Origin: Bacteroidetes bacterium HGW-Bacteroidetes-4
GTDB lineage: Bacteria > Bacteroidota > Bacteroidia > Bacteroidales > SZUA-534
NCBI GenBank assembly: GCA_002840905.1
Contig: PHDD01000007.1
Location: forward strand, 86,628-150,627
Direction of reading: 5' to 3'
Length of the DNA: 64,000 nt
Below the pieces are notes generated by a model, which saw nothing but the letters and a program-made list of their open reading frames with translations, made no database searches and was not told the origin of the DNA. Position numbers and translations under genes: made by a program. Of the stretch, positions 63,254 through 64,000 are shown one piece after another (position 1 is the stretch's first letter; each line of letters opens with the position of its first letter).

Positions 63254-63337
63254 AGAACCGCTTTATACGAGACCCTTACTTACGGTGGTGTAACGGGCTT
63301 TCCGATAGACTGAAAGTCTATCGGCAGTCTAGTCGAT
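63254..63337 (+). ncRNA. Degenerate group II intron domain V and VI (3' end)
   Basis: Directly after the maturase remnant, 63255-63290 reads GAACCGCTTTATACGAGACC then CTTACTTACGGTGGTG. This is the domain V pattern in which ACCGC..TA pairs with TA..GGTGGT, but with a T:C mismatch in the outer stem and a C:T mismatch in the inner stem. Domain VI follows, with a perfect 9-bp hairpin CCGATAGAC/GTCTATCGG (63302-63320) and the 3'-end-like CTAGTCGAT ending near 63337. The lost pairs fit a non-functional intron. Confidence 0.72.
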
Positions 63338-63348
63338 TGTATGCAGTT

Positions 63349-63858
63349 TTATTTGTGAAATGTTCCAGTAAATTCAATCTTTTTAGATTGTTCATCTGTA
63401 AATAATGGAGTAGTAAGTACGGAAACAATTATTTCCCATTTATTATCTGATATTTTCTTTCCTTTGATTATACCATTTTTAATTTGATATTGATTATGTC
63501 TTACCCAAGCTCCATATTCTTGATAGAAGCATTTTAAATCTACAATATCTCCATCCTTTATTTCAAAGTCTGTAGTATCCTTATTTATTATGAATGTTAG
63601 ATTTTCTCCCCACTCGTCATCATATCTATCTTCACATTCAGCTCCGACATGAACATATTCAAATAAAATATTTCCTCCATCCCTGATACTGTATTCATTT
63701 CTTTGAAATTCAGTGCTATAATTAACATCAATTTCCTTCCCTAAAGTATACTTGGTATTTATTGTTTCTGGATTACAATTTTCATCAGCCTTTTTATTGC
63801 AGGAGTAAAGGATAATAAAAATTGAAAAACATATCATGTTTAAGTTTTTCATATTCAT
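63349..63858 (-). CDS. Lipoprotein of unknown function between two intron ends
   Basis: 169 residues from ATG 63858 (ATG 63852 is equally good; AAAGAGAAA precedes both). The longer reading to 63900 lacks a ribosome site and signal-like start. The lipobox is in IFIILYSCNKK, so it is a Sec-exported lipoprotein. The mature part is beta-rich with many acidic and aromatic residues (GAECEDRYDDEWGENLTFIIN, YGAWVRHNQYQI). I do not recognise the family. It is bounded on the right by the 3' end of a minus-strand group II intron (63923) and on the left by the end of a plus-strand intron remnant (63337), which is typical of an accessory island. Confidence 0.6.
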   Translation of the reverse strand: MNMKNLNMICFSIFIILYSCNKKADENCNPETINTKYTLGKEIDVNYSTEFQRNEYSIRDGGNILFEYVHVGAECEDRYDDEWGENLTFIINKDTTDFEIKDGDIVDLKCFYQEYGAWVRHNQYQIKNGIIKGKKISDNKWEIIVSVLTTPLFTDEQSKKIEFTGTFHK

Positions 63859-63922
63859 TTTCTCTTTATGATGCAGTATGTATGATTTGGGTTGCATCAC
63901 AATGAACGCTAAACGTTTGATG

Positions 63923-64000
63923 GTCGAGTAGGCAAAGGGAATTGCACCCTAAGCCTCTCACAGAACCGTACGTGATAGTCTCCCATCATACGGCTCTTGT
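63923..64000 (-). mobile_element. Group II intron 3' end (domains V and VI), rest outside window
   Basis: Read on the minus strand, 63996-63963 is a perfect 34-base domain V: GAGCCGTA / TGATGG / GAGA tetraloop / CTATCA / CG bulge / TACGGTTC, with every stem position pairing (G-T included). It is followed by a domain VI (AGGC...GCCT and AGGG...CCCT stems) and the end CCTACTCGAC at 63923, with the bulged A seven bases from the end as the likely branch point. The 3' exon begins at 63922. The intron body and any maturase lie beyond the right edge, so activity cannot be judged, but this end is intact. Confidence 0.88.

Noticed and set aside
1..64000. CRISPR arrays, tRNA, rRNA or tmRNA genes
   Set aside because: No regularly spaced repeats and no cloverleaf-like or rRNA-like stretches were found in the intergenic regions by eye; a covariance-model scan would settle it.

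Overview
The window reads as a chromosomal segment of a marine or anaerobic-type Bacteroidetes (Bacteroidota). It is AT-rich. Several genes are preceded by the phylum's promoter pattern (TTTG about 19 bases before TAnnTTTG). Families typical of the phylum are present: GldA/F/G transporter, DUF5777 barrel, Reg_prop sensor, SprB-like/OmpA protein, NrtR-type Nudix regulator, and a DAHP synthase-chorismate mutase fusion. I cannot name the genus.

Layout. (1) 1-6490: the 3' part of a selenium/purine-catabolism-type cluster, with two fold-type-II PLP enzymes, a SiaC-family phosphoprotein, a fused selenium-dependent-type xanthine dehydrogenase and SsnA. A hydantoinase/dihydropyrimidinase-type gene (23157-24536) may act in the same chemistry but lies 17 kb away. 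(2) 6572-7204: YgjV-type membrane protein. (3) 7288-13139: galactose locus: a candidate operator, a Nudix-like regulator with a degenerate Nudix box, galK, galE, a vSGLT-like Na+/galactose symporter, a terminator, and galM. (4) 13263-21593: eight-gene aromatic amino acid operon (pheA, aminotransferase, tyrA, DAHPS-CM, aroB, aroD, aroA, aroC). It is headed by a 26-codon leader peptide with eight consecutive aromatic codons and a terminator/antiterminator pair, which is a textbook-looking transcription attenuator. aroE and aroK are not here.

(5) 21618-37496: housekeeping and regulatory genes (pyk, thpR, Crp/Fnr regulator, single-domain response regulator, Uup-like ABC-F, GNAT, clpC, gyrA) plus two exported TPR-type or hypothetical proteins. 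(6) 37615-42711: a minus-strand run of c-type haem lipoprotein, DUF5777 barrel, YceI and a giant Reg_prop/SpoIIE sensor-phosphatase. (7) 42979-46292: membrane-anchored isoaspartyl peptidase and a PAS/HATPase/receiver protein with no visible phospho-acceptor histidine. (8) 46551-50729: GldA-GldF-GldG-DUF4340 transporter operon. (9) 50955-62374 (minus strand): deacetylase, DUF4386, MscS channel, a 995-residue P-loop ATPase, a hybrid histidine kinase, a guanidinium-type SMR exporter, a TPR/propeller protein and an OmpA-family protein.

(10) 62375-64000: accessory end with the decayed 3' end of one group II intron on the plus strand, an orphan lipoprotein, and the perfectly folded 3' end (domains V and VI) of a second group II intron entering from the right on the minus strand. 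The strongest new-biology candidate is the aromatic leader/attenuator. The galactose regulator with its dyad, the SiaC gene inside the purine cluster, and the paired intron ends come next.
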